Assembly (NCBI GenBank): GCA_949291555.1
Contig: CASEWE010000003.1
Span: 62,001 to 126,000 of the forward strand
DNA: 64,000 nucleotides
From: an uncultured Bacteroidales bacterium
GTDB taxonomy: Bacteria; Bacteroidota; Bacteroidia; Bacteroidales; P3
Direction: 5' to 3'
In this document: piece by piece, positions 28,634 to 40,363 of the stretch
Layout: every line of letters starts with the position of its first letter
How positions within the stretch are numbered: the stretch's first letter is position 1
Notes under the pieces: generated by a model
Seen by the model: the letters and a program-made list of their open reading frames with translations, nothing else
Told to the model about the DNA's origin: nothing
Databases searched by the model: none
Position numbers and translations under genes: made by a program

Positions 28634-31600
28634 TTACATCTCGTTGTCTGCATCGGCCAGCATCTCGTATTCCTCTTTCGAATAGACGATATTGCCCCGA
28701 TACTCGTTCAAACCGGTTCCCGCAGGAATCAAATGCCCTACCAGCACGTTTTCCTTCAATCCTTCCAGGTAATCGACTTTCCCGTTCACGGCGGCATCGG
28801 TCAAGACCTTGGTCGTTTCCTGGAAAGAGGCTGCCGACAGGAAGCTCTTCACCTGCAAGGAGGCACGCGTGATCCCCTGCAACACCTGACGGGCCGTGGC
28901 GGAACGGGCATCCCGCACCTCGACAAGCTTCAAGCCCTTGCGGCGAAGGATGGAGTTTTCATCGCGCAAGGCGCGCATGGAAAGCATCTGGCCGGCTTTC
29001 ACGTTTTCCGACTCGCCGGCATCGACCACAACCTTCTGCCCGTAAATCTTGTCGTTTTCCTCCACGAAATCGATCTTGTTGACCATCTCGCCTTCCAGGA
29101 AATTGGTATCGCCCGGATCGAGGATTTCCACCTTGCGCATCATCTGACGGACAATGACCTCGAAATGCTTGTCGTTGATTTTCACCCCTTGCAGGCGGTA
29201 AACTTCCTGGATTTCGTTCACGATGTACTCCTGGACTTTCATCGGGCCTTTGATAGCCAGGATGTCGGCCGGAGTAACCGCGCCTTCCGAAAGCGGCGTC
29301 CCCGCTTTCACGTAATCGTTTTCCTGAGCCAGGATCTGCTTGGAGGTCGGAATAAGGTACGATTTGGTGTCGCCCATTTTCGAAGTGAGGATGACTTCCC
29401 GATGCCCGCGCTTGAGTTTCTTCCCGAAACTTACGATACCATCGATTTCCGCCACGATGGCCGGATCCGACGGATTCCTCGCCTCGAAAAGCTCCGTGAC
29501 GCGGGGAAGCCCCCCCGTGATATCGCCCGACTTCCCGAACGAACGGGGTATCTTCACCAACGTGTCCCCCGCCTTGATCTTGACACCGTCTTCCAGCTGG
29601 ACATGGGCCCCGACGGGAATATCGTAAATCTTCAAGACCTCGCCGTCCTTGGAAAGGATATTGATAGAGGGATTCTTCGATTTCTGGCGCGACTCGATGA
29701 TGACTTTGTCCCGATAACCGGTCTGCTCGTCGGATTCGACCCTGTAGGTGACGTTCTCGACCATGTTCTGGAGCGAAACCGTCCCGGCCACGTCCGAAAC
29801 GATGACGGCATTGTACGGATCCCAGTCGGCAATCTTGGTTCCAGCCTTCACCTTCGCGCCCGGAAGCACGTACAAGAAAGCCCCGTAGGGAATATTGGTA
29901 TTGGCCAGCACGGCTTTCGTATTGGGATCGACCAGACGCATTTCGGCCGAACGCCCGATCACCACCGCGTGCTCGGAACCGTCCTCGGCCTTATAGGGGA
30001 CGCTGCGCAATTCATCGATTTCCACGATACCATCGTACCGGGCTTCGATGCTGGAATTGATGCCGGTATTGCCGCCGGCGACCCCGCCCACGTGGAACGT
30101 GCGCAAGGTAAGCTGCGTGCCGGGCTCCCCGATCGACTGGGCCGCGATAACCCCTACCGCTTCGCCCTTCTGCACCATCTTGTTGGTGGCCAGGTTCCGC
30201 CCATAGCACTTGGCGCAAACCCCGTGCTTGGATTCGCACGTGAGCACCGAACGGATTTCCACTTCCTCGATGGGCGATTCTTCGATTTTCCGGGCGATTT
30301 CCTCGGTGATCTCCTCCCCGGCCTTGACCAGGACTTCCCCTGTCTGCGGATGAACCACGTCATCGATGGTAGTCCGGCCGAGAATCCTTTCATACAAGGA
30401 TTCCACGACTTCATCGTTCTTCTTCAACGCCGTCGCGATGAGGCCGCGCTGGGTATGGCAATCTTCTTCCGAAACGATCACGTCCTGCGAAACATCGACC
30501 AGCCTCCGGGTCAGATACCCGGCATCGGCGGTCTTCAATGCCGTATCGGCAAGCCCCTTGCGGGCCCCGTGCGTGGAAATGAAGTACTCCAGAACCGACA
30601 AGCCTTCCTTGAAGTTCGACAGAATGGGGTTCTCGATGATTTCCCCGCCTGTAGCCCCCGATTTCTGCGGCTTGGCCATAAGGCCGCGCATGCCGCAAAG
30701 CTGGCGGATTTGCTCCTTGGAGCCACGGGCGCCGGAATCCAGCATCATGTAAACCGGATTGAAACCTTGGCGGTCGGAAGACAGCTGCTTCATCACCGCG
30801 TTGGTCAGCTTGTTGTTGGTATGCGTCCAAATATCGATGATCTGGTTGTAGCGCTCGTTGTTGGTGATGAAACCAAGATTGTAGTTGTTCATCACTTCAT
30901 CCACGTCGTTGTTCGCCTGGGCGATCAGTTCCTCTTTCACTTTCGGGATGATCACATCGCCCAAGTTGAACGAAAGGCTTCCTTTGAACGCGGTACGGTA
31001 ACCCAGGTTCTTGATGTCGTCCAGGAACTTGACGGTTTTCGACATGCCGCATTTCTTGAGGATGTCGGCAATGATGTCGCGCAAGGACTTCTTGGTAAGC
31101 AGCTCGTTGATGAAACCGTATTCCTTGGGCACGACCTGGTTGAACAGGATGCGTCCCACCGTGGTTTCCACAAGCCCGGCAGAACCGTCGGGCCGGGGCA
31201 GACGGATCTTCACCCAGGCGTGCATGTCTACCTGCTTCTCGTTGTAAGCGATAATGGCTTCTTCGGCCGAATAGAAGACCGTCCCTTCTCCCTTCACGAC
31301 GGAATCCGGCTCGCTCTTGCGCCCCTTGGTAAGGTAATACAACCCCAGAACCATGTCTTGCGACGGCACGGTGATGGGCGCTCCGTTGGCCGGGTTAAGG
31401 ATATTGTGCGAAGCCAGCATCAGCAACTGGGCCTCGAGGATGGCCGCATTGCCTAAGGGCACGTGGACAGCCATCTGGTCTCCGTCGAAGTCGGCATTGA
31501 AAGCGGTACAGCACAACGGGTGAAGGCGCATGGCTTTCCCCTCGATAAGTTTGGGCTGGAAAGCCTGGATTCCCAAGCGGTGCAAGGTCGGGGCCCGGTT

Positions 31601-32911
31601 CATCAGCACCGGATGCCCTTTGAGGATGTTTTCCAGAATATCCCACACAACCGGGTCTTTCCGTTCCACGATCTTCTTGGCCGACTTGACCGTCTTGACG
31701 ATTCCGCGTTCCAGCATCTTGCGGATGATGAACGGCTTGAATAATTCGGCCGCCATGTCCTTGGGCAGACCCATCTCGTTCATCTTCAAATCCGGGCCTA
31801 CCACGATGACCGAACGGCCGGAATAATCCACACGCTTCCCGAGCAAATTCTGACGGAAGCGGCCCTGCTTCCCTTTAAGGCTGTCGGACAAGGATTTGAG
31901 CATACGGGCGCCTTCCGTCTTGGCCGATCGGGCCTTGCGCGAATTGTCGAACAAGGAATCGACCGCTTCCTGCAGCATGCGCTTTTCGTTCCGCATGATC
32001 ACATCGGGCGCCTTGATCTCGATAAGTTTCTTAAGCCGGTTATTGCGGATGATGACCCGGCGGTAAAGGTCGTTCAAGTCGGAAGTCGCGAAGCGTCCGC
32101 CGTCCAAAGGCACCAACGGCCGCAAATCGGGCGGGATCACCGGGATCACCTTCATGACCATCCACTCCGGACGGTTTTCCACCCGCGTCTGGGAATCGCG
32201 GAAAGCTTCCACCACGTTGAGGCGCTTGAGCGCTTCCTGCTTGCGCTGCTGGGAAGTCTCATGGTTGGCCTTGTCGCGCAATTCGTACGAAAGCAAGTCC
32301 AAGTCGATCGACTTGAGCAAATCGTACAAGGCCTCCCCGCCCATCTTGGCGATGAACTTGTTCGGATCGGAATCGTCGAGCAGCTGGTTGTCGGCAGGCA
32401 GGCTGTCGATGATGGCGTAGTATTCCTCGTCGGAGAGGAACTGCAACCGTTCGATGCCGTCCTGCGCCTTGATGCCCGGCTGGATCACCACGTATTTCTC
32501 GTAATAGATGATCGATTCCAGCTTCTTGGTCTGGATGCCCAGCAAGGAGCCTATCTTGTTCGGCAAGGAGCGGAAAAACCAGATATGCGCCACCGGAACC
32601 ACCAGCTGGATATGCCCCATGCGTTCGCGGCGGACTTTCTTTTCGGTCACCTCCACCCCGCAACGGTCGCAGACGATTCCCTTGTAACGGATCCGCTTGT
32701 ACTTCCCGCAGTGGCATTCCCAGTCCTTGGTCGGGCCGAAAATCCGCTCGCAGAAAAGCCCGTCGCTTTCAGGCTTGTATGTACGGTAATTAATCGTTTC
32801 CGGTTTGGTCACCTCCCCGTGCGAACGTTCCAAGATGGTTTCAGGGGAAGCAAGGCTGATGGTAATCTTGTTGAAGTCCAGCGTAACCGGACCTTCTTTT
32901 CTGGATGCCAT
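28634..32911 (-). CDS. rpoC: DNA-directed RNA polymerase subunit beta'
   Basis: It has 1425 residues. The N-terminal zinc site CHCG...CDRCG (about 64-85) is followed by the clamp, and the catalytic Mg-binding motif [12 protein letters not shown] is near 467-478. The bridge-helix/trigger-loop region has [20 protein letters not shown] and [10 protein letters not shown]. The second zinc site has [11 protein letters not shown] (about 890) and [21 protein letters not shown] beta-beta' module insertion typical of Bacteroidota lies in the C-terminal third. It follows rpoB by 53 bases and is followed immediately by DUF3467. Confidence 0.98.
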   Translation of the reverse strand: MASRKEGPVTLDFNKITISLASPETILERSHGEVTKPETINYRTYKPESDGLFCERIFGPTKDWECHCGKYKRIRYKGIVCDRCGVEVTEKKVRRERMGHIQLVVPVAHIWFFRSLPNKIGSLLGIQTKKLESIIYYEKYVVIQPGIKAQDGIERLQFLSDEEYYAIIDSLPADNQLLDDSDPNKFIAKMGGEALYDLLKSIDLDLLSYELRDKANHETSQQRKQEALKRLNVVEAFRDSQTRVENRPEWMVMKVIPVIPPDLRPLVPLDGGRFATSDLNDLYRRVIIRNNRLKKLIEIKAPDVIMRNEKRMLQEAVDSLFDNSRKARSAKTEGARMLKSLSDSLKGKQGRFRQNLLGKRVDYSGRSVIVVGPDLKMNEMGLPKDMAAELFKPFIIRKMLERGIVKTVKSAKKIVERKDPVVWDILENILKGHPVLMNRAPTLHRLGIQAFQPKLIEGKAMRLHPLCCTAFNADFDGDQMAVHVPLGNAAILEAQLLMLASHNILNPANGAPITVPSQDMVLGLYYLTKGRKSEPDSVVKGEGTVFYSAEEAIIAYNEKQVDMHAWVKIRLPRPDGSAGLVETTVGRILFNQVVPKEYGFINELLTKKSLRDIIADILKKCGMSKTVKFLDDIKNLGYRTAFKGSLSFNLGDVIIPKVKEELIAQANNDVDEVMNNYNLGFITNNERYNQIIDIWTHTNNKLTNAVMKQLSSDRQGFNPVYMMLDSGARGSKEQIRQLCGMRGLMAKPQKSGATGGEIIENPILSNFKEGLSVLEYFISTHGARKGLADTALKTADAGYLTRRLVDVSQDVIVSEEDCHTQRGLIATALKKNDEVVESLYERILGRTTIDDVVHPQTGEVLVKAGEEITEEIARKIEESPIEEVEIRSVLTCESKHGVCAKCYGRNLATNKMVQKGEAVGVIAAQSIGEPGTQLTLRTFHVGGVAGGNTGINSSIEARYDGIVEIDELRSVPYKAEDGSEHAVVIGRSAEMRLVDPNTKAVLANTNIPYGAFLYVLPGAKVKAGTKIADWDPYNAVIVSDVAGTVSLQNMVENVTYRVESDEQTGYRDKVIIESRQKSKNPSINILSKDGEVLKIYDIPVGAHVQLEDGVKIKAGDTLVKIPRSFGKSGDITGGLPRVTELFEARNPSDPAIVAEIDGIVSFGKKLKRGHREVILTSKMGDTKSYLIPTSKQILAQENDYVKAGTPLSEGAVTPADILAIKGPMKVQEYIVNEIQEVYRLQGVKINDKHFEVIVRQMMRKVEILDPGDTNFLEGEMVNKIDFVEENDKIYGQKVVVDAGESENVKAGQMLSMRALRDENSILRRKGLKLVEVRDARSATARQVLQGITRASLQVKSFLSAASFQETTKVLTDAAVNGKVDYLEGLKENVLVGHLIPAGTGLNEYRGNIVYSKEEYEMLADADNEM

Positions 32912-32964
32912 ATTTCGATGTAAAATTGAACGTTAAAACTTAAACCCGCGCGTGGCGCATCATC

Positions 32965-35900
32965 CTACTTCGAGAATGTGATTTCCAACCCCAATCCGCG
33001 AAGCTCGTTGACCAAGACATTGAAAGACTCCGGAATGGATGGCGTAGGCATGTTCTCGCCTTTCACAATCGCCTCGTACGTCTTGGCACGGCCGGCCACA
33101 TCATCGGATTTCACCGTCAACACTTCCTGCAGGATATTGGCTGCACCGAACGCCTCCAATGCCCAGATTTCCATTTCCCCGAAACGCTGGCCTCCGAACT
33201 GGGCCTTCCCGCCCAGAGGCTGCTGGGTAATCAACGAATACGGGCCGATGGAACGGGCATGCATCTTGTCGTCGATCATGTGGTGCAGCTTGATCATGTA
33301 GATGTAACCCACCGTGGCAGGCTGGTCGAAGCGTTCGCCGGTTTCCCCGTCGTAGAGGTAAGTCCGCCCGTAACGCGGCAGGCCGGCTTGATCGGTGTAG
33401 GAATCGATTTCCTCGGGCGTAGCCCCGTCGAAAATCGGCGTGGCGAACTGCAAGCCGAGCTTCTTCCCGGCCCAGCCCAGAACCGTCTCGTAAATCTGGC
33501 CCAGGTTCATTCGCGAAGGCACGCCCAAAGGATTGAGCACGATGTCGACCGGCGTGCCATCGGCCAGGAAAGGCATGTCCTCGGCACGGACAATCTTGGC
33601 CACGATGCCCTTGTTCCCATGGCGGCCGGACATCTTGTCCCCGATTTTCAATTTCCGCTTCTTGGCGATGGTCACCTTGGCCATCTGCACGATCCCGCCC
33701 GGCAGTTCATCGCCCACCGTGGCCACGAACTTGTCGCGCTGGAAACGTCCCAGGATTTCGCGGTACTTGATATTGTAATTGTTCAACAATCGTTTCACCC
33801 GGTCGTTGATTTCCTCGTTCGAAGTCCAGCCCGAAGGATTGATCGTCTGGTAATCGAGTTCCCCGAGCGCCTTGGCCGTGAAACGGGCCTTCTTCCCGAT
33901 GAGCTCTTCCTTGAGGTTGCTGTACACCCCGGCCGAAGTAGCCGTTCCCAAAACCGCCAGCAGCTTCTCCACCAGCCTGTTTTTCAAATCCTGGCTGTCC
34001 TTGTTGAAATCCTTCTCCAACGACTTCACCACATCCTTGTCCTTGGCCTTGCTCTTGCGGTCTTTGATGGCGCGGCTGAAAAGACGCTTGCCGATGACCA
34101 CCCCGCTTACCGAAGGGGGAACTTTCAGGGAAGCATCTTTCACGTCCCCGGCCTTGTCGCCGAAAATGGCCCGGAGAAGCTTTTCTTCCGGGGTGGGATC
34201 CGATTCCCCTTTGGGCGTGATCTTCCCGATGAGGATATCGCCTTCCTTCACTTCCGCCCCGATGCGGATAAGCCCGTTGCTGTCCAAGTCCTTGGTCGCA
34301 TCCTGGCTTACATTCGGAATATCGTCGGTCAGTTCCTCCATTCCCCGTTTGGTCTCGCGCACGTCCAGCGTGTACTCGTCCACGTGGATGGAGGTGAAGA
34401 AATCGTTCTTGATGGCATCCTCGCTGATGACGATGGCATCCTCGAAGTTGTAGCCTTTCCACGGCATGAACGCCACCATGAGGTTGCGGCCCAAAGCCAA
34501 GGACCCGTCGCGGGTGGCATAGCCTTCGCAAAGCACTTGCCCTTTCTTGACCTTGTCGCCCTTGCGGACAATCGGCGAAAGGTTGATGCAGGAGCTCTGG
34601 TTGGTCCGTTGGAATTTGGTAAGATGGTAGGTTTTCAAATCATCGTCGAAACTGATCAGGCGATCCACCTCGTCCATGTCGTAACGGATCACGATGGTAT
34701 TGGCATCCACATAGGTCACCACCCCGTCGCCTTCGGCATTGATCAGCACGCGGGAATCATGGGCCACGTAGGGCTCCAGCCCCGTCCCGACGATAGGCAC
34801 TTCAGGATTGAGCAAGGGCACCGCCTGGCGCATCATGTTCGAACCCATCAGCGCGCGGTTGGCATCATCGTGCTCCAGGAACGGGATCAAGGACGCGGCG
34901 ATGGAAGCGATCTGGTTGGGCGCGACGTCCATCAACGTCACTTGCTCGCGGTCCACGATCGGGAAATCGGCCAGATGGCGCACTTTCAGGCGCGCATCGC
35001 GGATAGTCCCGTCGGCTTCGACCGGAGTGCTCGCCTGGGCGATGATGTGATCCTCTTCCTTTTCGGCCGTAAGGTAGACAGGCGGCTCGTCGAGCTTCAC
35101 CTTGCCCGATTCCACCTTGTAATACGGGGTTTCGATGAAACCCAGCTTGTCGATGACGGCATACACGCACAAGGAAGAAATAAGCCCGATGTTGGGCCCT
35201 TCCGGGGTTTCGATCGTGCAAAGCCTCCCGTAATGGGTGTAATGGACGTCCCGAACCTCGAAACCTGCCCGCTCGCGGCTCAACCCTCCAGGGCCCAAGG
35301 CGGAGATACGGCGCTTGTGCGTGACCTCCGAAAGCGGGTTTGTCTGGTCCATGAACTGCGAAAGCTGGTTGGTCCCGAAGAAGGAGTTGATGACCGAGCT
35401 CAGCGTCTTTGCATTGATCAGGTCGGTCGGCGTGAATACCTCGTTGTCGCGCACGTTCATGCGCTCGCGTATCGTGCGGGCCATCCGGTTCAAGCCGACC
35501 CCGAACTGGGCGTAAAGCTGCTCGCCCACGGTACGGATGCGCCGGTTGCTCAAATGGTCTATGTCGTCGACTTCGGCATGGGAATTTATCAGTTTTATCA
35601 GATGCTTGATAATGCAGATGATATCTTCCTTGGTCAGCACCCGCGTCCCAAGCGGGATATTCAAATCCAGCTTGCGGTTGATGCGGTAACGCCCCACTTC
35701 GCCCAAATCGTAGCGCTTGTCGGAAAAGAAAAGTTTCTCGATGATGCCGCGGGCGGTTTCCTCGTCTGGCGGCTCGGCATTGCGCAACTGCCTGTATATG
35801 AATTCAACGGCCTCCTTGGCATTATTGGCCGCATCTTTTTGCAATGTATTGAAAATGATGGAACAATCCATGTGTTCCTCGGGGTCTTCCCGATGAATCA

Positions 35901-36774
35901 GGATCGACTTGATACCCGAATCGACAATCAGGTCGATATGGCTTTCCTGCAATTCGGTCTCGCGGTCGATCAGCACCTCCGTGCGTTCGATCGAAACCAC
36001 TTCTCCCGTATCCTCGTCGACGAAATCTTCCACCCAAGTACGGACCACGCGGGCGGCCAAACGGGCTCCTATGTATTTCTTCAAGCCCGAACGGCTCACC
36101 TTCACTTCCTTCGCCAAGTCGAAAATCTCCAAGATGTCCTTGTCGGTCTCGAAACCGATGGCCCGCAGAAGCGTGGTGATAGGCAGTTTCTTCTTCCGGT
36201 CTATGTAAGCATACATCACGTTGTTGATGTCGGTGGTGAACTCCATCCAGGAGCCCTTGAACGGGATGATGCGCGCGGAATACAACTGCTGCCCGTTGGT
36301 ATGGTAGCTGGTGCCGAAAAACACGCCGGGCGAACGGTGCAACTGCGAAACGATGACACGTTCGGCGCCATTGATGATGAAAGACCCGCCCGGAGTCATG
36401 TACGGAATCATACCCAGATAGACTTCCTGGATGATATCCTTGAAGTCCTCGTGTTCGCTGTCGGTGCAAAAAAGCTTCAATTTAGCCTTGAGGGGAACGC
36501 TGTAGGTAAGCCCGCGGTCAAGGCACTCCTCTATGCTGTAGCGGGGAGGATCAATAAAGTAGTCGAGAAATTCGAGAACGAAATTATTCCGTGCATCGGT
36601 GATGGGGAAATTTTCTGCAAAAACCTTGTAAAGCCCCTCGTTGACCCGGTTTTCGGGATTGGTCTCCAATTGGAAGAAATCCTTGAATGATTTGAGCTGG
36701 ATATCCAGGAAATCAACGTGCTCAGCCGGTTTGGTCGATGCGAAATTTATTTTTTTTACAGCCTTTGTCGTCAA
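32965..36774 (-). CDS. rpoB: DNA-directed RNA polymerase subunit beta (TTG start)
   Basis: It has 1269 residues. The only workable start is TTG 36774: in this frame a TAA lies five codons upstream and no ATG or GTG lies between. The next residues ([13 protein letters not shown]) match the beginning of Bacteroidota RpoB. The rifampicin-binding region is [11 protein letters not shown] followed by [16 protein letters not shown], with the usual sensitive Asp, His and Ser kept. Catalytic lysines lie in MAGRHGNKG-type sequence (here [11 protein letters not shown]), and [21 protein letters not shown] sequence ends the protein (here [11 protein letters not shown]). An attenuator-like hairpin precedes it. 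Confidence 0.97.
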   Translation of the reverse strand: MTTKAVKKINFASTKPAEHVDFLDIQLKSFKDFFQLETNPENRVNEGLYKVFAENFPITDARNNFVLEFLDYFIDPPRYSIEECLDRGLTYSVPLKAKLKLFCTDSEHEDFKDIIQEVYLGMIPYMTPGGSFIINGAERVIVSQLHRSPGVFFGTSYHTNGQQLYSARIIPFKGSWMEFTTDINNVMYAYIDRKKKLPITTLLRAIGFETDKDILEIFDLAKEVKVSRSGLKKYIGARLAARVVRTWVEDFVDEDTGEVVSIERTEVLIDRETELQESHIDLIVDSGIKSILIHREDPEEHMDCSIIFNTLQKDAANNAKEAVEFIYRQLRNAEPPDEETARGIIEKLFFSDKRYDLGEVGRYRINRKLDLNIPLGTRVLTKEDIICIIKHLIKLINSHAEVDDIDHLSNRRIRTVGEQLYAQFGVGLNRMARTIRERMNVRDNEVFTPTDLINAKTLSSVINSFFGTNQLSQFMDQTNPLSEVTHKRRISALGPGGLSRERAGFEVRDVHYTHYGRLCTIETPEGPNIGLISSLCVYAVIDKLGFIETPYYKVESGKVKLDEPPVYLTAEKEEDHIIAQASTPVEADGTIRDARLKVRHLADFPIVDREQVTLMDVAPNQIASIAASLIPFLEHDDANRALMGSNMMRQAVPLLNPEVPIVGTGLEPYVAHDSRVLINAEGDGVVTYVDANTIVIRYDMDEVDRLISFDDDLKTYHLTKFQRTNQSSCINLSPIVRKGDKVKKGQVLCEGYATRDGSLALGRNLMVAFMPWKGYNFEDAIVISEDAIKNDFFTSIHVDEYTLDVRETKRGMEELTDDIPNVSQDATKDLDSNGLIRIGAEVKEGDILIGKITPKGESDPTPEEKLLRAIFGDKAGDVKDASLKVPPSVSGVVIGKRLFSRAIKDRKSKAKDKDVVKSLEKDFNKDSQDLKNRLVEKLLAVLGTATSAGVYSNLKEELIGKKARFTAKALGELDYQTINPSGWTSNEEINDRVKRLLNNYNIKYREILGRFQRDKFVATVGDELPGGIVQMAKVTIAKKRKLKIGDKMSGRHGNKGIVAKIVRAEDMPFLADGTPVDIVLNPLGVPSRMNLGQIYETVLGWAGKKLGLQFATPIFDGATPEEIDSYTDQAGLPRYGRTYLYDGETGERFDQPATVGYIYMIKLHHMIDDKMHARSIGPYSLITQQPLGGKAQFGGQRFGEMEIWALEAFGAANILQEVLTVKSDDVAGRAKTYEAIVKGENMPTPSIPESFNVLVNELRGLGLEITFSK

Positions 36775-36821
36775 CGCAGTATGATTTTAAGTAAGAGGGT
36801 TAAACCGGGGTAGCCTAATAC

Positions 36822-36865
36822 ACAAAAAACACGAGGGGGGCGGAAAAGCCCATCCCCCTCATGTT
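36822..36865 (-). terminator. Attenuator-like hairpin between rplL and rpoB
   Basis: On the minus strand AACATGAGGGGG pairs with CCCCCTCGTGTT (12 bp with one G-T pair) and is followed by TTTTTT-type sequence. It lies about 50 bases upstream of rpoB. A partial terminator at this place is known in Escherichia coli, where it lowers rpoBC relative to rplJL. Confidence 0.65.
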
Positions 36866-36886
36866 CGGGAAAACGTAAAGTCGGAA

Positions 36887-37267
36887 TTACTTCATTTCGA
36901 CTTCAGCGCCAGCTTCTTCCAAGCTCTTCTTCAGGGCTTCGGCTTCGGCTTTGCTGATGCCTTCCTTGACGGTCTTGGGCGCGCCGTCTACCAATTCCTT
37001 GGCTTCCTTCAGACCAAGGCTGGCCAGTTCCTTCACCAGTTTTACCACAGCCAGTTTGTTGGCGCCAGCGGCTTTGAGGATCACGTCGAAGTGGGTCTTT
37101 TCTTCGGCGGCCGGAGCAGCAGGGCCAGCGGCCGGGCCGGCAGCAACGGCTACTGCGGCGGCAGCGGGTTCGATTCCGTACTCATTCTTTAACACGTCGG
37201 CCAATTCCTTAACTTCCTTTACGGTAAGACCAACCAATTGTTCTGCGATAGCTTTGATATCTGCCAT
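36887..37267 (-). CDS. rplL: Ribosomal protein bL12 (L7/L12)
   Basis: It has 126 residues. An N-terminal dimerisation helix ([26 protein letters not shown]) is followed by an Ala/Gly/Pro hinge ([18 protein letters not shown]). The C-terminal factor-binding domain ([25 protein letters not shown]...) interacts with EF-Tu and EF-G. Together with L10 it forms the ribosome stalk. It is the last ribosomal gene before rpoB. Confidence 0.98.
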   Translation of the reverse strand: MADIKAIAEQLVGLTVKEVKELADVLKNEYGIEPAAAAVAVAAGPAAGPAAPAAEEKTHFDVILKAAGANKLAVVKLVKELASLGLKEAKELVDGAPKTVKEGISKAEAEALKKSLEEAGAEVEMK

Positions 37268-37366
37268 TGTTTTGACTTTTTAAAAAGTTTCTAATTTGTT
37301 TGTTTGCGAAGGGTCGCCCCTTCATTGTTTTGCTCTACCTTGCACGAGAATCCCCGAAAGGGATGA

Positions 37367-37894
37367 TCAAGCTTGTTCCGGCTTTTCGGAAAGCGTCTTT
37401 ACCAAGCCGGCCACCGTGTTGGGAGCGGATTCCAAAGCGCCCAGCACATTCTGCAAGGGCGACTGCAACAAGGTGACGATTTCCCCGATAAGTTCGGATT
37501 TGGACTTGATCTGCACCAAGGTATCCAGACTTTCGTCCCCCAGATAGAAAGACTCTTCCACGTAGGCTCCCTTCAAACGGGGAACATCGGAACGTTTCCG
37601 GAATTCCTTGATGACAGTGGCAGGCTTCTTGTTCACCTCCGACAGCATGATGGCCGTGGTTCCTTTCAAAGCAGGAGCCAGTTCGGTGAAGTCGATGCCC
37701 GTCTTTTCCAGGGCTTTCACAAGCAAGGTATTCTTGACCATGATCAGCTTGACCCCGTTACGGAAACAGGCTCGCCTCAGATTGCTGGTGGCCGCGGCAT
37801 TCAAACCAGAAATGTCGGTCACATACATGTGAGGCTTGGCCATGATTTGTTCGTAAAGGGAATCGATAATCCTGGCTTTTTCTTCTTTCTTCAT
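37367..37894 (-). CDS. rplJ: Ribosomal protein uL10
   Basis: It has 175 residues. It starts MKKEEKARIIDSLYEQI and carries the globular rRNA-binding domain, ending in the C-terminal helix (ALESAPNTVAGLVKTLSEK) that holds bL12 dimers. In E. coli L10 represses its own operon; only 36 bases separate it from rplA here, so any such leader structure is not obvious. Confidence 0.97.
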   Translation of the reverse strand: MKKEEKARIIDSLYEQIMAKPHMYVTDISGLNAAATSNLRRACFRNGVKLIMVKNTLLVKALEKTGIDFTELAPALKGTTAIMLSEVNKKPATVIKEFRKRSDVPRLKGAYVEESFYLGDESLDTLVQIKSKSELIGEIVTLLQSPLQNVLGALESAPNTVAGLVKTLSEKPEQA

Positions 37895-37930
37895 ACCTCG
37901 TTTAAAATTACCTGATTGATTAATACCGGA

Positions 37931-38620
37931 TTAGATGGATTTAGGATCCACTTTGACACCCGGGCTCATGGTACTGGAAATGTAAATGCTGTTGATGTAC
38001 GTACCCTTGGCCGCCGCAGGCTTGAGCTTGATGATCGTCTGGATCAGCTCGCGGGCATTGTCGACGATTTTCGCCGTATCGAACGACACTCTCGCCACGC
38101 TGGCATGGACGATACCTAACTTGTCCACCTTGAAGTCGATCTTACCGGCCTTCACTTCCTTCACCGCTTTGCCGATTTCCATCGTCACGGTTCCGGTCTT
38201 GGGATTGGGCATCAGGCCGCGGGGCCCCAGCACTTTTCCCAGCGCGCCCACCTTGGGCATCACGCTCGGCATGGTAATAACAACGTCAATGTCCGTCCAA
38301 CCGCCTTTGATTTTTTCCACGTATTCATCCAATCCGTAGTAATCGGCTCCGGCTTCTTTGGCCTCTTCGATCTTGTCGGGCGTGCAAAGCACCAGCACCC
38401 GGGTCTGCTTCCCCGTGCCGTGGGGCAAGGTCACCACGCCGCGAACCATCTGGTTGGCTTTGCGCGGATCGACGCCCAAGCGCACGTCCAAGTCGACAGA
38501 AGCATCGAATTTGGTATAAGTGAGTTCTTTCACGAGAGCAGCTGCCTCGCTCAAAGAGTACACTTTCTCCTTATCGATTTTGGCCAAAGCTTCTTTTCTT
38601 TTCTTAGAGATTTTTGCCAT
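37931..38620 (-). CDS. rplA: Ribosomal protein uL1
   Basis: It has 229 residues. It has the family pattern: [19 protein letters not shown], then [13 protein letters not shown], then [25 protein letters not shown]1 stalk protein, binds 23S rRNA and helps release deacylated tRNA. It lies between rplK and rplJ in the standard order. Confidence 0.98.
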   Translation of the reverse strand: MAKISKKRKEALAKIDKEKVYSLSEAAALVKELTYTKFDASVDLDVRLGVDPRKANQMVRGVVTLPHGTGKQTRVLVLCTPDKIEEAKEAGADYYGLDEYVEKIKGGWTDIDVVITMPSVMPKVGALGKVLGPRGLMPNPKTGTVTMEIGKAVKEVKAGKIDFKVDKLGIVHASVARVSFDTAKIVDNARELIQTIIKLKPAAAKGTYINSIYISSTMSPGVKVDPKSI

Positions 38621-38687
38621 TGTTGTTGTTGTTTAAAAAATGTCGCACGCAACGGCCCGCGGACGTAACTCCGCAAGCCATCACGCC

Positions 38688-39134
38688 TTAATCCAGTTCC
38701 GCAGGTCTTTCTCCGGTAACTTCGATACCCATGCTCCGGGCCGTTCCCGCTACCATTTTCATGGCGGAAGCAACGGTGAAGCAATTCAAGTCGGGCATCT
38801 TCTCCTCGGCGATGGTGCGAACCTGATCCCAGTTCACGCTGGCCACCTTGGTACGGTTAGGTTCGGCCGAACCCTTCTTGGCCTTGGAGGCTTCCTTGAG
38901 CTGGACGGCTACCGGGGGGGTCTTGACAACGAATTCGAAGGATTTATCGGCGTAGACCGTGATAATGACCGGAAGCACTTTCCCGGCCTTGTCCTGTGTA
39001 CGCGCGTTAAACTGCTTGCAGAATTCCATGATGTTGACACCCTTGGCCCCCAACGCAGGACCTACAGGAGGTGAAGGATTGGCAGCTCCGCCTTTGATCT
39101 GCAACTTGATTAAGGCACTAACTTGTTTTGCCAT
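38688..39134 (-). CDS. rplK: Ribosomal protein uL11
   Basis: It has 148 residues. It starts [20 protein letters not shown] followed by [22 protein letters not shown], the N-terminal proline-rich domain at the GTPase centre. The C-terminal RNA-binding domain ends [16 protein letters not shown]. Standard position between nusG and rplA. Confidence 0.98.
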   Translation of the reverse strand: MAKQVSALIKLQIKGGAANPSPPVGPALGAKGVNIMEFCKQFNARTQDKAGKVLPVIITVYADKSFEFVVKTPPVAVQLKEASKAKKGSAEPNRTKVASVNWDQVRTIAEEKMPDLNCFTVASAMKMVAGTARSMGIEVTGERPAELD

Positions 39135-39178
39135 TTCTTTAAAGATTAAAACATGAAAAAACAGTCAATGAAGCCACA

Positions 39179-39721
39179 CTACTCTTTTTCTACCTGGGAG
39201 AAATTCAATTCGAGAGGTGTTTTTCTCCCAAAGATTTTCACCATTACCTTCAGTTTCTTCTTCTCCTCGTTCACTTCCTCGATCACGGCCGAAAAATTGC
39301 TGAACGGCCCGTCGATGACCTTCACCGGCTCGCCGACAATGAACGGCTCGATCGGTTTTTCCGGAGAATCGGCCAGCTCGTCCACCTTGTTGAGGATGCG
39401 CTGAACCTCGGCCGGGCGCAAAGGCACCGGTTCTCCTTGGTTGCCAAGAAAGCCCAGGACACCGGGCACGTTCTTGACCACGTGCTGGATTTCTCCGACA
39501 AGCAAAGCCTCTATCAGGACATAGCCGGGAAGATAGGAGCGCTCGATGCTCACTTTCTTTCCGTTGCGAAGGGTATAAACCTTCTCGGTAGGAATAAGTA
39601 CCTGGGAAATGTAATCGCGGATGTTCAACCTGGAAATTTCACTTTCCAAGTACTCCTTGACTTTCTTTTCCTCGCCGCTGGTGGCGCGGATCACGTACCA
39701 ATTCTTTACTTGTTCGGACAT
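39179..39721 (-). CDS. nusG: Transcription termination/antitermination factor NusG
   Basis: It has 180 residues. The NGN domain starts [23 protein letters not shown] and includes [11 protein letters not shown] followed by [14 protein letters not shown]. The C-terminal KOW domain has [23 protein letters not shown] followed by [14 protein letters not shown]. NusG binds RNA polymerase clamp and Rho or S10. It lies between secE and rplK, the normal place. Confidence 0.97.
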   Translation of the reverse strand: MSEQVKNWYVIRATSGEEKKVKEYLESEISRLNIRDYISQVLIPTEKVYTLRNGKKVSIERSYLPGYVLIEALLVGEIQHVVKNVPGVLGFLGNQGEPVPLRPAEVQRILNKVDELADSPEKPIEPFIVGEPVKVIDGPFSNFSAVIEEVNEEKKKLKVMVKIFGRKTPLELNFSQVEKE

Positions 39722-39897
39722 ACTCGCTCAATCGGATTTACGCCTGAATCCCCGGCACTGCCGGGTCACCTGAAACAGGCGGAACTGAAATGTTAATGTG
39801 CGGGAAAACCCGGGGTAATATGGATTCGGCCACGGACACGCCGGCGGGCAGTGGAAGCCTGCCCGGGAAACCCGGCTGACCCGAAAGCCTATTCATT

Positions 39898-40116
39898 CTA
39901 ACGCAAAAGGTCGTATATGTAACCCAGAATGCCTTTCCACGTCATGTCCGGATGAGCCCCTACGAGCATGTCCATGATGAACACGACAAGGGCGATCAGC
40001 AAAGCGGCCACGAAGACAACGACCGCGCTGTTCTGGAGTTCGGAATACGTGGGCCACGTCACCTTGTGCAACAATTCATCCTTGCTGGCCTTGACGTAAT
40101 TGACAAACTTTGACAT
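39898..40116 (-). CDS. secE: Preprotein translocase subunit SecE
   Basis: It has 72 residues, short as is usual in Bacteroidota. An amphipathic N-terminal helix ends with the family motif ELLHKVTWPTYSELQ, followed by one membrane helix (VVVFVAALLIALVVFIMDM). Part of the SecYEG channel. It lies between tRNA-Trp and nusG. Confidence 0.95.
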   Translation of the reverse strand: MSKFVNYVKASKDELLHKVTWPTYSELQNSAVVVFVAALLIALVVFIMDMLVGAHPDMTWKGILGYIYDLLR

Positions 40117-40187
40117 TTTCTTGACGGGTTAGGTTCTTCAAACATGGAATTTCCTGCGGATCAGCAGGACCCGTAGGAAAAAAGCAG

Positions 40188-40258
40188 CAGGAGCAGAGAG
40201 AATCGAACTCCCATCAACGGTTTTGGAGACCGCTATTCTACCATTAAACTATGCTCCT
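40188..40258 (-). tRNA. tRNA-Trp (anticodon CCA)
   Basis: 71 bases on the minus strand. The acceptor AGGAGCA pairs with TGCTCCT. The anticodon loop CTCCAAA gives CCA, and the T loop is AGTTCGATT. It lies between tuf and secE, inside the operon. Confidence 0.96.
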
Positions 40259-40260
40259 AT

Positions 40261-40330
40261 GCGATGAGCGGGTTCCCCCTTTCGAGGCTCGTTCTCAATA
40301 AACCGACCCCTCCGGAACGAACCCGCTCGC
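40261..40330 (-). other. Inverted repeat between tuf and tRNA-Trp
   Basis: Arms GCGATGAGCGGGTTC (40261-40275) and GAACGAACCCGCTCGC (40315-40330) can pair with small bulges around a 39-base loop. There is no T-tract behind it, so a processing signal that frees tRNA-Trp from the tuf transcript is as likely as a terminator. Confidence 0.4.
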
Positions 40331-40363
40331 ATCAGGGAATATTTCCCTTCGGCTCACGCCGTA

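Noticed and set aside
28604..31456. 950-codon plus-strand frame opposite rpoC
   Set aside because: Shadow of rpoC; no recognisable domain, no promoter, no start context.
35290..35380. Possible rifampicin-resistance substitutions in rpoB
   Set aside because: The key Asp, His and Ser of the rifampicin pocket are the usual sensitive residues, so nothing unusual is present.
33259..36690. Very long plus-strand open frame (over 1100 codons) opposite rpoB
   Set aside because: It is antisense to rpoB, has no family motif and a biased composition. High G+C and rare stop codons on the opposite strand explain it.
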